DNA from: Treponema sp.
GTDB taxonomy: Bacteria; Spirochaetota; Spirochaetia; Treponematales; Treponemataceae
NCBI GenBank assembly: GCA_031290005.1
Contig: JAITOJ010000096.1
Location: 1-9,373, forward strand
Direction: 5' to 3'
DNA: 9,373 bases
Below the pieces are notes generated by a model. The model did no database searches and had not been told where the DNA came from. It worked only from the letters and a program-made list of their open reading frames with translations. Positions 1-5,204 of this stretch are shown here, piece by piece. Positions within the stretch are counted from its first letter, which is position 1, and every line of letters begins with the position of its first letter. The translations under genes were made by a program, and so were the position numbers.

Positions 1-62
<62 letters not shown>

Positions 63-63
63 T

Positions 64-489
64 TTGTATACGAAAACCGCTGAGGAAACCATCGCCCTGG
101 GTAAGAAAATCGGAGAGCGGCTGCGGGCCGGGGATATTCTGGCTCTTGAAGGAACTCTGGCCGCCGGAAAGACCACTCTGACCAAAGGAATTGCCAAAGC
201 CCTGGGTGTGGCGGAAGGCGTTACCAGCCCCTCTTTTACGATTATTTCCGAATACGCGGGGCGGCTGCCCCTGTATCACATGGACGTGTACCGTCTGGAT
301 TCCTGTGAGGACTTTATCAATACCGGCGCGGAAGAATTGCTGTACGGCAAAGGAATCTGCGTTATTGAATGGGCGGAAAAAGTGCGGGAAGTCCTGCCTG
401 ATACCGCTATCGTCATCAGGATAGACGCAACCGCAGACGGCGGGCGGCACATCGCGCTGGCCAACTGGAACTACGGAGATTTACTATGA
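64..489 (+). CDS. tsaE: tRNA threonylcarbamoyladenosine biosynthesis ATPase TsaE
   Basis: TsaE is the P-loop ATPase that works with TsaB and TsaD to transfer threonylcarbamoyl to A37 of ANN-decoding tRNAs in the cytoplasm. The 141-residue product has a Walker A motif GTLAAGKT at about 30-37. It is followed by SPSF at 55-58, the family motif HMDVYRL at 72-78, and a Walker B-like strand ending in IEW near 101-103. The length fits the family, which is usually 140-155 aa. The start is uncertain: the first usable codon is TTG at 64, no ribosome site is visible because poly-C abuts it, and the frame stays open upstream. A few N-terminal residues may be missing. The stop overlaps the tsaB start as ATGA (486-489), so the two are probably translationally coupled. 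An A replaces the usual G in the GAGKT core, but the P-loop pattern GxxxxGKT is intact. Confidence 0.93.
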   Translation: MYTKTAEETIALGKKIGERLRAGDILALEGTLAAGKTTLTKGIAKALGVAEGVTSPSFTIISEYAGRLPLYHMDVYRLDSCEDFINTGAEELLYGKGICVIEWAEKVREVLPDTAIVIRIDATADGGRHIALANWNYGDLL

Positions 490-1130
490 AGGCTCTTGCC
501 ATAGACAGCGCCGCCAAAACCCTGACGGTTGCGGCAAAAAATGAAGACTTGCGGGCCTCGGTTTCCCTGGAGGCCGGCAGCCGCCAGTCGGAAAAGCTGC
601 CCGGGGCGATTATTTATGTCCTTGAGCAGGCGGAGCTTGCGCCGGAATCGTTGGCCTATGCGGCGCTCCATAAGGGGCCGGGAGCTTTCACTGCCCTGCG
701 GATTGCCTTCGCCGCCCTCAAGGCAGTGCGGTTGGCTCACCAATGCCCGCTCTACGCCGTGCCCACTCTGGAAGCCTTCGCGTTCCCGTTCGCGTTCTGG
801 CCCGGAGCGGTGGTTCCCGCCCTGGACGCAAAGCGGCTCCGGTTTTACGCCGCGGTCTACCGCCGGGGCGCGGAGTGTTCCCCCGCGGGGGATTGGCCGC
901 CGGAAGAAATCCGCGTGCTCCTTGACCCGGAAGAACGGGTGCTCACGGTGGGGCCGGACGCGGCGCTTTTGCGCGATACCCTGCGGGGCTTGCAACCGGG
1001 CATGGACGTCAGTGCGTATACCACCCTGAACGCCGTGGAAGGGTTGTTCGCCCTGGCGGAGCGGAAAATCAGCGCCGGGGAAAAGCCTCTGGGGGACTGG
1101 GAAGGCCCGGAGTATATCCGGCTGCCTTAA
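486..1130 (+). CDS. tsaB: tRNA threonylcarbamoyladenosine biosynthesis protein TsaB
   Basis: TsaB is the non-catalytic ASKHA-fold partner that scaffolds TsaD and TsaE in the t6A37 tRNA modification complex. The 214-residue product starts with the MKALAIDSAA strand and has the SRQSEKL region at 32-38, which corresponds to the conserved RRHSE-type segment. The signature GPGAFTALRI lies at 64-73 (family GPGSFTGLRI), ALDAKRLRFYAAVY at 112-125, and the typical C-terminal PEYIRLP ending at 208-214. The ATG at 486 has GGAG at 475-478 with a 7-base spacer and overlaps the tsaE stop by four bases. tsaD is not in the window. The TAA stop overlaps the queD stop on the other strand, and no terminator is visible between the convergent genes. 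Length is near the lower end for the family, but nothing appears broken. Confidence 0.93.
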   Translation: MKALAIDSAAKTLTVAAKNEDLRASVSLEAGSRQSEKLPGAIIYVLEQAELAPESLAYAALHKGPGAFTALRIAFAALKAVRLAHQCPLYAVPTLEAFAFPFAFWPGAVVPALDAKRLRFYAAVYRRGAECSPAGDWPPEEIRVLLDPEERVLTVGPDAALLRDTLRGLQPGMDVSAYTTLNAVEGLFALAERKISAGEKPLGDWEGPEYIRLP

Positions 1131-1501
1131 AGCGCCGTATACCGCGCCCGGCTGCCGGGAGTTTCAAATACGTCCACCGCAAAAAGCGCCGCGCTGCAAT
1201 CTGTGTCTGTCAGACTTTCCCTTATACGTTCAAAAATATATCGGGCAATCCGTTCGGCGCTGGGGTTCTGGGCAAATTCCGCCCGGTCGTTCAAATTGCA
1301 GTGGTCCAGAGCGGCGCAGGCTTTTCGGAGCGCCTGTTTCGCCTCGCTGAAGTCCATGAGCATACCCCCGCTGTCCAGCTCTGACCCCCGGAAATGGGCA
1401 TATGCCTTGTAGTTGTGGCCGTGGAGGTTTTCGCACTTGCCGTGGTAGTCCGCCAGAAAATGGGCCGCCGCAAAATCTGCTTCTACGCGAATTTCATACA
1501 T
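1127..1501 (-). CDS. queD: 6-carboxy-5,6,7,8-tetrahydropterin synthase QueD
   Basis: QueD converts 7,8-dihydroneopterin triphosphate to 6-carboxytetrahydropterin, an early step toward preQ0 and queuosine in the tRNA wobble position. In the 124-residue product the zinc ligands are His14, His27 and His29 (motif LHGHNY, 26-31), and Cys23 in HGKCEN is the likely catalytic cysteine. MDF at 49-51, LDHCNLN at 65-71, NPSAE at 79-83 and FETPG at 112-116 are all standard for the 6-pyruvoyltetrahydropterin synthase fold, with Glu113 in the active site. I chose ATG at 1501 because MYEIRVEA is the usual family N-terminus. An upstream TTG at 1537 would add 12 residues with no family resemblance. Neither start has a clear Shine-Dalgarno sequence. 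queC, queE and queF are absent here. The gene converges on tsaB with a 4-base stop overlap. Confidence 0.93.
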   Translation of the reverse strand: MYEIRVEADFAAAHFLADYHGKCENLHGHNYKAYAHFRGSELDSGGMLMDFSEAKQALRKACAALDHCNLNDRAEFAQNPSAERIARYIFERIRESLTDTDCSAALFAVDVFETPGSRARYTAL

Positions 1502-1591
1502 ACCGCTGAGTATAACCGGACATGAGCGGCTTTTCAAGGGACGCTCACTCTGTTTTCAGGCAAGAACAAGAACGCGCGGCCCGATTATTAA

Positions 1592-1628
1592 AATACGTCC
1601 GTATTCTTTTATAAATACGCCCGTATTT
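1592..1628. promoter_or_regulatory. Tandem palindromic operator-like sites, 22 bp apart
   Basis: Two almost identical perfect dyads lie in the divergent gap between queD and the GNAT gene: AATACGTCCGTATT (1592-1605) and AAATACGCCCGTATTT (1613-1628). Both share ATACG-N2-CGTAT, and their centres are 22 bp apart, about two helical turns, so bound dimers would sit on the same DNA face. A TATAAA (1610-1615) overlaps the left edge of the second dyad and could be a -10 element for the rightward GNAT gene, though no good -35 is visible. The layout is typical of a repressor site, and the size and symmetry suit a TetR-family dimer. No regulator gene is in the window, so the binding protein is unknown. 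Confidence 0.6.
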
Positions 1629-1723
1629 TTCTATATCAGGCCCCCCTTCGCCTGTACCGTCTTTACAATCCCGTGATTTTACAGCATAATGTTCATATGA
1701 AAGAGACTGAGGGGGAGCAAAGT

Positions 1724-2269
1724 ATGGAAATCACTGTTGAAAAAATAATCGAAGACAAAAAACCAATTCTCGCGGAAATGCTCAAGGCGATGAAGCATCT
1801 CGAGGATGGCGGCGAATATCGCTATCTTGCCAGTTATTGGACAAAGGCCGACTATATTCCGTATTTTATACTTGCGGACGGCGAAATAGCGGGTTTTGTG
1901 TTACTTAATAAATACTTCTGGATACTGCCGCGCGAAAAAAACAATTACGGTGTGGCGGAAATATATGTGAAGCCGGATTTTCGCCGCAAGGGAATCGCGA
2001 AGCGCGCGATGTTTCGCGTTTTTGAATTACACCCCGGTAATTGGGAAATACGGCCCCTTGACGGTTCAGTTGACGCGCAGACTTTTTGGGAGCACACCCT
2101 CGAAATGTATACGAGCGGAAACTATAGAACAACCTGTTTCGGAAAATACAAACGCCCCATTTACACGCTTCAGGCGCCGGTTGTTGACAAAACAGGGCGC
2201 GAAATTATTTATAGGGAGGCGTATCTTAGTCCCGGCATTCAAAACACTGGATGCGCTACGGCCCCTTGA
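1724..2269 (+). CDS. GNAT family N-acetyltransferase, A+T-rich
   Basis: This is a probable cytosolic acetyl-CoA-dependent acetyltransferase of the GNAT superfamily; the substrate cannot be told from sequence. The 181-residue product has the acetyl-CoA binding motif A at about 77-92, a strand AEIYV followed by RRKGIA, which fits the R/Q-x-x-G-x-G/A consensus with Ala in the last position. Later blocks GSVDAQTFWEHTLEMYTSGNY (114-134, given here by its ends) and FGKYKR (139-144) resemble the C-terminal halves of GNATs acting on small molecules. I chose ATG 1724 because GAGGGGGAG (1709-1717) lies 6 bases upstream. In-frame GTG 1673 and ATG 1697 lack such a site. The gene is visibly richer in A+T than its neighbours (22 G/C of 60 at 1861-1920), which suggests acquisition. 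The tandem palindromes upstream may control it. Confidence 0.85.
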   Translation: MEITVEKIIEDKKPILAEMLKAMKHLEDGGEYRYLASYWTKADYIPYFILADGEIAGFVLLNKYFWILPREKNNYGVAEIYVKPDFRRKGIAKRAMFRVFELHPGNWEIRPLDGSVDAQTFWEHTLEMYTSGNYRTTCFGKYKRPIYTLQAPVVDKTGREIIYREAYLSPGIQNTGCATAP

Positions 2270-2294
2270 TTTTTTTTTCCCCTTGCGCTAGTAT
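2266..2294 (+). promoter_or_regulatory. Putative sigma70 promoter for tRNA-Leu
   Basis: TTGATT (2266-2271) and TAGTAT (2289-2294) are separated by exactly 17 bases, each matching four of six consensus positions. The -10 ends 17 bases before the mature tRNA 5' end, leaving a short leader of about 10 bases. The -35 overlaps the TGA stop (2267-2269) of the acetyltransferase gene. This is inference from position and spacing; read-through from the upstream gene is also possible. Confidence 0.45.
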
Positions 2295-2311
2295 ACGGCC
2301 ATTCCTTCTGT

Positions 2312-2394
2312 GCCGGCATGGTGGAATGGTAGACACGGTAGACTCAAAATCTACTGCTCGCGAGAGTGTAAGAGTTCAAGTCTCTTTGCCGGTA
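2312..2394 (+). tRNA. tRNA-Leu (anticodon CAA)
   Basis: The cloverleaf folds by hand. The acceptor arm is GCCGGCA (2312-2318) with TGCCGGT (2387-2393), and the D stem is GTG/CAC (2321-2323 with 2334-2336). The anticodon stem is GTAGA/TCTAC, enclosing the loop CTCAAAA, which places anticodon CAA at 2345-2347 and decodes UUG leucine. A long type II variable arm with a GCTC/GAGT stem runs to about 2369. The T arm is AAGAG-TTCAAGT-CTCTT (2370-2386), and the discriminator A is at 2394, as expected for leucine tRNA. The 3' CCA is not encoded, so it must be added by a nucleotidyltransferase. The first acceptor pair is G1-U72 wobble rather than G-C. Only the type II arm and A73 are needed for leucine identity, so function should be intact. 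Confidence 0.95.
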
Positions 2395-2408
2395 ATGCGG
2401 TCACAACG

Positions 2409-2424
2409 GGCGGCTGACGCCGCC
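2409..2424. other. Short G+C hairpin 3' of tRNA-Leu
   Basis: GGCGGC and GCCGCC form a perfect 6-bp stem around TGAC, beginning 14 bases after the tRNA discriminator base. On the plus strand it is followed by GGGGGT and then a run of A, not T, so it is not a canonical intrinsic terminator. It could mark the 3' processing region of the tRNA transcript. Function is unknown. Confidence 0.35.
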
Positions 2425-2430
2425 GGGGGT

Positions 2431-2459
2431 AAAAAAAAGCCGGCTTAAAAAAGCCGGCT
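2431..2459 (-). terminator. Intrinsic terminator of the ferredoxin/M23 operon
   Basis: AGCCGGCTT (2438-2446) and AAGCCGGCT (2451-2459) form a perfect 9-bp stem with an AAAA loop. Read on the minus strand, the stem runs directly into eight T residues (complement of A 2431-2438), the classic rho-independent layout. It lies about 90 bases past the stop of the minus-strand secreted-protein gene. In the plus direction the stem is followed by ACTTTC, so it would be a poor terminator for the tRNA transcript. Confidence 0.85.
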
Positions 2460-2473
2460 ACTTTCAAGTCCAA

Positions 2474-2504
2474 GCGCGCAATGGGTGGGAGGGAATTTGT
2501 GCGC
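2474..2504. other. Hairpin with G-run loop in the 3' region
   Basis: GCGCGCAA (2474-2481) pairs with TTGTGCGC (2497-2504) with one G-T pair, closing a 15-base loop that contains three G runs (GGGTGGGAGGG, 2483-2493). It lies between the secreted-protein stop and the terminator, so it would be in the 3' untranslated part of that mRNA, with C runs in the RNA loop. Function is unknown; it may protect the 3' end. Confidence 0.35.
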
Positions 2505-2551
2505 CTGACAATATTAGTATCGGACAGCCCGCTGGAAATCTTGAGGTTTTT

Positions 2552-3556
2552 TTATCGAATCTCCTGAATTTCCGCGTCAAAAAAAACGGAAATCCGGTAA
2601 GACTTGCTGTTCTCGGTATGTATGGTTTTTCGTATCTCGTAGCCGCCCACCAGTATTCTCAGAGTATGTTCCCCTTGGGCAAGCAGAAACGGTTCGTCTC
2701 CGGGAGTAATCTGAACATCGTCCAAAAAAAGAATGCTTGTCTCCGGGGCGTCGATCACCACTGTGGGGGTAATATCCATCAGTTCCACTTCCACCCTGCT
2801 GGCCTTCCCCTGAGCTACCGAAAAAGACTTGACCACATTCCGGTAAAAATCAGACACAATCGCCAAATGATGGGTTCCCGTGTCCAGGGTGAGGATTCCG
2901 AAGCCGTGGGAAACCGGTTGGGAATCAATAAAAACCGTATAGGGGTGTTCAACAGGCTTGATTTCCCGGCCTTTTCGGTAAGTGAGCAGCAGTTCTAGAA
3001 AACCTTTGCTTTCAAAGACCGGTTTGACGGTCACGGAAACGCGCTCCATGGAAAAGTCCGGGGGCGCGTTTTTGTCCTCTTGCCTGAGCAGGAAAAAAAT
3101 ACTTTCAGTTTCTTTGCCGATTGCCGCCGGTACTACCGTAATATACGGAGTGGTTTGCAAAGTTCCGGCAGCGCCATAGGGGATGCCTATGGTAAGCCCC
3201 ACCCGGTTTGGCACAGGGGCGGAATATATCTGGAACCCCTGATATTCGGTAACAAATCCGCTCAGGGCCGGAGTAATTTCCCGGTAAAACGCGTAGGTCA
3301 AGGTATCCTGCAATCCCGCAAGTCCCGCGGGGATTTTCAGTTCCAGTTCGATAGCTTTCAAAAAAGTCCGGTCAGCGGGAAGAAGGATTTGTACGCCTTC
3401 GTCAATCTCCACCAGGAATGAAACCGGTCCCCTTCCATTCAGGTCCCCGGTGTAGATTTTACGGACGTGGAAGGATTCAGCCCGGAGCGTCGCGGGCAAA
3501 ACGAACAGACAGAGAAAAAACAGCGGCGACAGCAATGGTCTTACGAACTGTTTCAT
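2552..3556 (-). CDS. Secreted protein with PEGA-like C-terminal domains
   Basis: This is an exported protein with no enzymatic motif that I recognise. The 334-residue product opens with a Sec signal peptide: basic MKQFVR, a hydrophobic core to about residue 23, and probable cleavage after LRA (about 26). The middle part (27-200) is predicted beta-rich and unassigned. Two C-terminal blocks look like tandem PEGA-type beta domains. The first covers about 204-258 (VFIDSQPV, then LDTGTHHLAIV). The second covers about 264-325 (VVIDAPETSILFLDD, then AQGEHTLRILVGGYEI). PEGA domains occur in surface and periplasmic proteins and are thought to bind other proteins or polysaccharide. I chose ATG 3556 because GAGGA (plus 3562-3566) lies 5 bases upstream; the upstream in-frame GTG at 3568 is less likely. 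It starts 25 bases after the M23 gene, so the two probably act together in the envelope. There is no lipobox. Confidence 0.75.
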   Translation of the reverse strand: MKQFVRPLLSPLFFLCLFVLPATLRAESFHVRKIYTGDLNGRGPVSFLVEIDEGVQILLPADRTFLKAIELELKIPAGLAGLQDTLTYAFYREITPALSGFVTEYQGFQIYSAPVPNRVGLTIGIPYGAAGTLQTTPYITVVPAAIGKETESIFFLLRQEDKNAPPDFSMERVSVTVKPVFESKGFLELLLTYRKGREIKPVEHPYTVFIDSQPVSHGFGILTLDTGTHHLAIVSDFYRNVVKSFSVAQGKASRVEVELMDITPTVVIDAPETSILFLDDVQITPGDEPFLLAQGEHTLRILVGGYEIRKTIHTENSKSYRISVFFDAEIQEIR

Positions 3557-3581
3557 CAGTTTCCTCACATAAGGAGCCTTC

Positions 3582-4505
3582 TCAATGCACTCCCTTAACT
3601 AATTCCCCGGGGTCCCGGGGGGTGTTATCCACCTGGATTTCAAAGTGCAAATGGGGCCCGGTGGTCGCGCCGGTAACGCCGACCTTGCCGATAACCTCCC
3701 CCCGCTTTACTCCGTCTCCGGGTTTAACCGCCATCTCCGATAAATGGGCGTACAGGCTTTTCATGTTCCCCGCGTGGGACACAATGATATGGTTGCCGTA
3801 CACACCGGTATAACCGGTAAACGCGACGACTCCGGCTTTGCAGGCGGATACCGGCGTTCCCACCGGCGCGGCAAGGTCAATTCCCCGGTGGAATTGCCAT
3901 GCCCCGGTAAACGGACTTTGCCGCATACCGAAAGAAGAGGTAAGCACAGAATCAGGCAGGGGCATAACCAGGGAAGAATCAAGAAAAAAAGCCCTCTCCT
4001 CCGAATCAAAACGTCCGGAACTACTATAGCGGAAAATTTGGTTGTTGACAATACAGGCGGGGTAGGCGAGATATTCGGGATGGCTGTTTTGAAGCAGGAT
4101 TTCCAAAGGCCCCTCCGCTTTTTCAGGTATGAAAAGCCCCCGGGCTGCCGGCAGGATGAGCTTTTTTCCTTCCAGGAATGTGTCGGTGGAATGAATGCGG
4201 TTGATAGTGGCAAAAGTATCCTGGGGAATGCTGCACCGGGCCGCAAGGTTGAGCACCGTATCGTCCTTATCGGCGGTATAGGTATACAGCACCGGTACAA
4301 AATCTTTTTTTTTGCGGGCAATCGCCTGGAACGCGGTCTCCACGTCCCGCATATACCGCATGAACACCGGGTCTTTAGCGGACAGAGCGGTTATAGCCGC
4401 GTGTTGGTCCGTTTCCTGAGCGCGGCACAGAAAGGCCAGAAAGATCAGCGCCACAAGGGAAGCGGCGCGTTTATGCCGGATTATTTTTTTTGGTTCCGTA
4501 AGCAA
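3582..4505 (-). CDS. Secreted LysM/M23 peptidoglycan endopeptidase
   Basis: This is a probable periplasmic zinc metallopeptidase that cuts peptidoglycan cross-bridges during wall growth or division. Counting from the TTG at 4505, the product has 307 residues. A signal peptide has basic KKIIRHKR, a hydrophobic stretch to about 27 and probable cleavage near CRA-QE. A LysM peptidoglycan-binding domain lies at about 73-119 (DDTVLNLAARCSIPQDT, then LEGKKLILP). The M23 domain lies at about 189-300 with HRGID (His206, Asp210), YGNHIIVSH (about 236-244), YAHLS (about 252-256) and GPHLHFEI (284-290; His285 and His287). All expected metal ligands and catalytic histidines are present, so it should be active, unlike degenerate EnvC/NlpD-type M23 activators. 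The start is uncertain: TTG 4505 overlaps the upstream gene by 35 bases and has only a weak GGGA site. An upstream TTG at 4544 adds residues that do not suit a signal peptide. Confidence 0.9.
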   Translation of the reverse strand: MLTEPKKIIRHKRAASLVALIFLAFLCRAQETDQHAAITALSAKDPVFMRYMRDVETAFQAIARKKKDFVPVLYTYTADKDDTVLNLAARCSIPQDTFATINRIHSTDTFLEGKKLILPAARGLFIPEKAEGPLEILLQNSHPEYLAYPACIVNNQIFRYSSSGRFDSEERAFFLDSSLVMPLPDSVLTSSFGMRQSPFTGAWQFHRGIDLAAPVGTPVSACKAGVVAFTGYTGVYGNHIIVSHAGNMKSLYAHLSEMAVKPGDGVKRGEVIGKVGVTGATTGPHLHFEIQVDNTPRDPGELVKGVH

Positions 4506-4896
4506 GCATCCCGTACAGGAAAAGCGCCAGAAGCGCCGCGGCAAACGCGGCGGGTTTTACGTCCAGAATCCCGGCGTACACAACCCCAGCGATACCGAGG
4601 ATCACCACCAGGAATTTCCCCAGTCCCGCGAAAAAGACAAACAGGGCCCGTCGTTTTTCCGGCCTGGTTTGCCCCCCCCGCACAATAAGAATCAGATGCC
4701 GGACCGCAAGCCCTGCCGCCAGGACAACACAGAGAATCAGCAGCGCAAGGGTATACGCCTGGGGGTACGTGACCGCCAAATACCACAGGGGGTACACCAG
4801 AGCGGCCCCAATGAGCAGGCAAAATAAAATCAATGCCAGGATTTTTGAGGCGCTGACAAATAGTTTTTGATAACCGGCCAGAATTTGTTTAAGCAT
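4471..4896 (-). CDS. Four-helix integral membrane protein, unknown function
   Basis: I do not recognise a family. The 141-residue product has four strongly hydrophobic segments at about 18-40, 48-72, 84-109 and 115-133, joined by short loops. The RGGQTRPEKRR loop (73-83) is very basic and should face the cytoplasm by the positive-inside rule. That would leave both ends in the cytoplasm as well. No cysteine or histidine cluster suggests haem or iron-sulfur binding, so it does not look like an electron-transfer membrane subunit despite the ferredoxin gene upstream. I chose ATG 4896 because the next 17 residues make a plausible amphipathic entry. Longer in-frame reading runs through the 4909-4948 hairpin into low-hydrophobicity sequence. 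No Shine-Dalgarno is obvious. Its 3' end overlaps the M23 gene start, which suggests coupling and a role in envelope biogenesis rather than in ferredoxin chemistry. Confidence 0.75.
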   Translation of the reverse strand: MLKQILAGYQKLFVSASKILALILFCLLIGAALVYPLWYLAVTYPQAYTLALLILCVVLAAGLAVRHLILIVRGGQTRPEKRRALFVFFAGLGKFLVVILGIAGVVYAGILDVKPAAFAAALLALFLYGMLAYGTKKNNPA

Positions 4897-4908
4897 CGGA
4901 TTACACAC

Positions 4909-4948
4909 GGCGGACGTATCCGGCGCAGACACACCGGATACGTCCGCC
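4909..4948 (-). other. Perfect 15-bp hairpin after ferredoxin stop
   Basis: GGCGGACGTATCCGG (4909-4923) is the exact reverse complement of CCGGATACGTCCGCC (4934-4948), with a 10-base loop. On the minus-strand transcript it begins 4 bases after the ferredoxin stop codon and ends 12 bases before the membrane-protein ATG. It has no following T run in either direction, so it is not a standard intrinsic terminator. A stable intercistronic stem of this kind could protect the upstream ferredoxin message or lower expression of the downstream genes. As DNA it could also be a protein-binding dyad. Confidence 0.7.
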
Positions 4949-4952
4949 CCCA

Positions 4953-5123
4953 TTACGCTTCGACGATTGCTTCGGCGGGACAGACCGCCGCGCAGACGCC
5001 GCAGCCCTGGCACGTATCCGGGTTAATCACCCGGATGTTGTTCCCTTCGGAAATCGCTCCCACCGGACATTCGGTTTCACATGACCCGCAGTTTATGCAG
5101 GCATCAGTAATTTTGTACGCCAT
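4953..5123 (-). CDS. 2[4Fe-4S] ferredoxin, 56 aa
   Basis: This is a small clostridial-type ferredoxin, a low-potential cytoplasmic electron carrier. The 56-residue product has two cluster-binding motifs. CINCGSCETECP (9-20) has Cys9, 12, 15 and 19; CQGCGVCAAVCP (38-49) has Cys38, 41, 44 and 48. These are two complete CxxCxxCxxxCP sets, so two 4Fe-4S clusters are expected. The ATG at 5123 has a perfect AAGGAG (plus 5130-5135) with a 6-base spacer, and a good promoter lies just upstream. In a fermenting anaerobe it would serve enzymes such as pyruvate:ferredoxin oxidoreductase or hydrogenase; neither is in the window. Its position as first gene of an envelope operon is unexpected, and the hairpin right after its stop may let it be expressed at a higher level than the genes behind it. 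It is easily missed by length cut-offs. Confidence 0.96.
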   Translation of the reverse strand: MAYKITDACINCGSCETECPVGAISEGNNIRVINPDTCQGCGVCAAVCPAEAIVEA

Positions 5124-5154
5124 ACGTTACTCCTTAACTTAAGAATTTTTCTGT

Positions 5155-5183
5155 AGTGTACCACAGGGCGGGCCAAATGGCAA
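5155..5183 (-). promoter_or_regulatory. Sigma70-type promoter of ferredoxin operon
   Basis: On the minus strand, TTGCCA (plus 5178-5183; five of six to TTGACA) and TACACT (plus 5155-5160; four of six to TATAAT) are separated by exactly 17 bases. Transcription would start near 5148, giving a leader of about 25 bases with AAGGAG before the ferredoxin ATG. This is the best-looking promoter in the window. Confidence 0.7.
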
Positions 5184-5194
5184 GACATTTGCCC
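5170..5194. other. Dyad overlapping the ferredoxin -35
   Basis: CAAATG (5174-5179) pairs with CATTTG (5186-5191), and GGG (5170-5172) pairs with CCC (5192-5194) around one bulged C, with a 6-base loop. It lies about 10 bases beyond the pta stop on the minus strand and overlaps the ferredoxin -35. It could be a pta 3' hairpin (no T run follows) or an operator for the ferredoxin promoter. The sequence cannot decide between them. Confidence 0.35.
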
Positions 5195-5204
5195 GTTCCC
5201 GCCT

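Noticed and set aside
471..995. 174-codon open frame antisense to tsaB
   Set aside because: It is a shadow of a well-supported TsaB gene, with repetitive Arg/Glu composition and no homology signal.
1724..2394. Genomic island at the tRNA-Leu gene
   Set aside because: No integrase, no direct repeat of the tRNA 3' end and only one atypical gene are visible, so an attachment site cannot be supported.
2438..2459. Terminator for the tRNA-Leu transcript
   Set aside because: The hairpin has its T run only in the minus direction. On the plus strand ACTTTC follows, so it is assigned to the minus-strand operon.
3624..3632. TTATCCACC-like DnaA box
   Set aside because: A single site with one mismatch inside the M23 coding sequence, without a cluster, AT-rich region or dnaA/dnaN genes, is not evidence for an origin.
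4395..4445. Possible lipoprotein signal (LAFLC) in the M23 protein
   Set aside because: Leu at the -1 position and the bulky residues around the Cys do not fit even relaxed spirochaetal lipoboxes. A type I site at CRA-QE fits better.
3744..4688. 314-codon open frame on the plus strand
   Set aside because: It lies opposite the M23 and membrane-protein genes, has no domain and is low-complexity in Arg and Gly.
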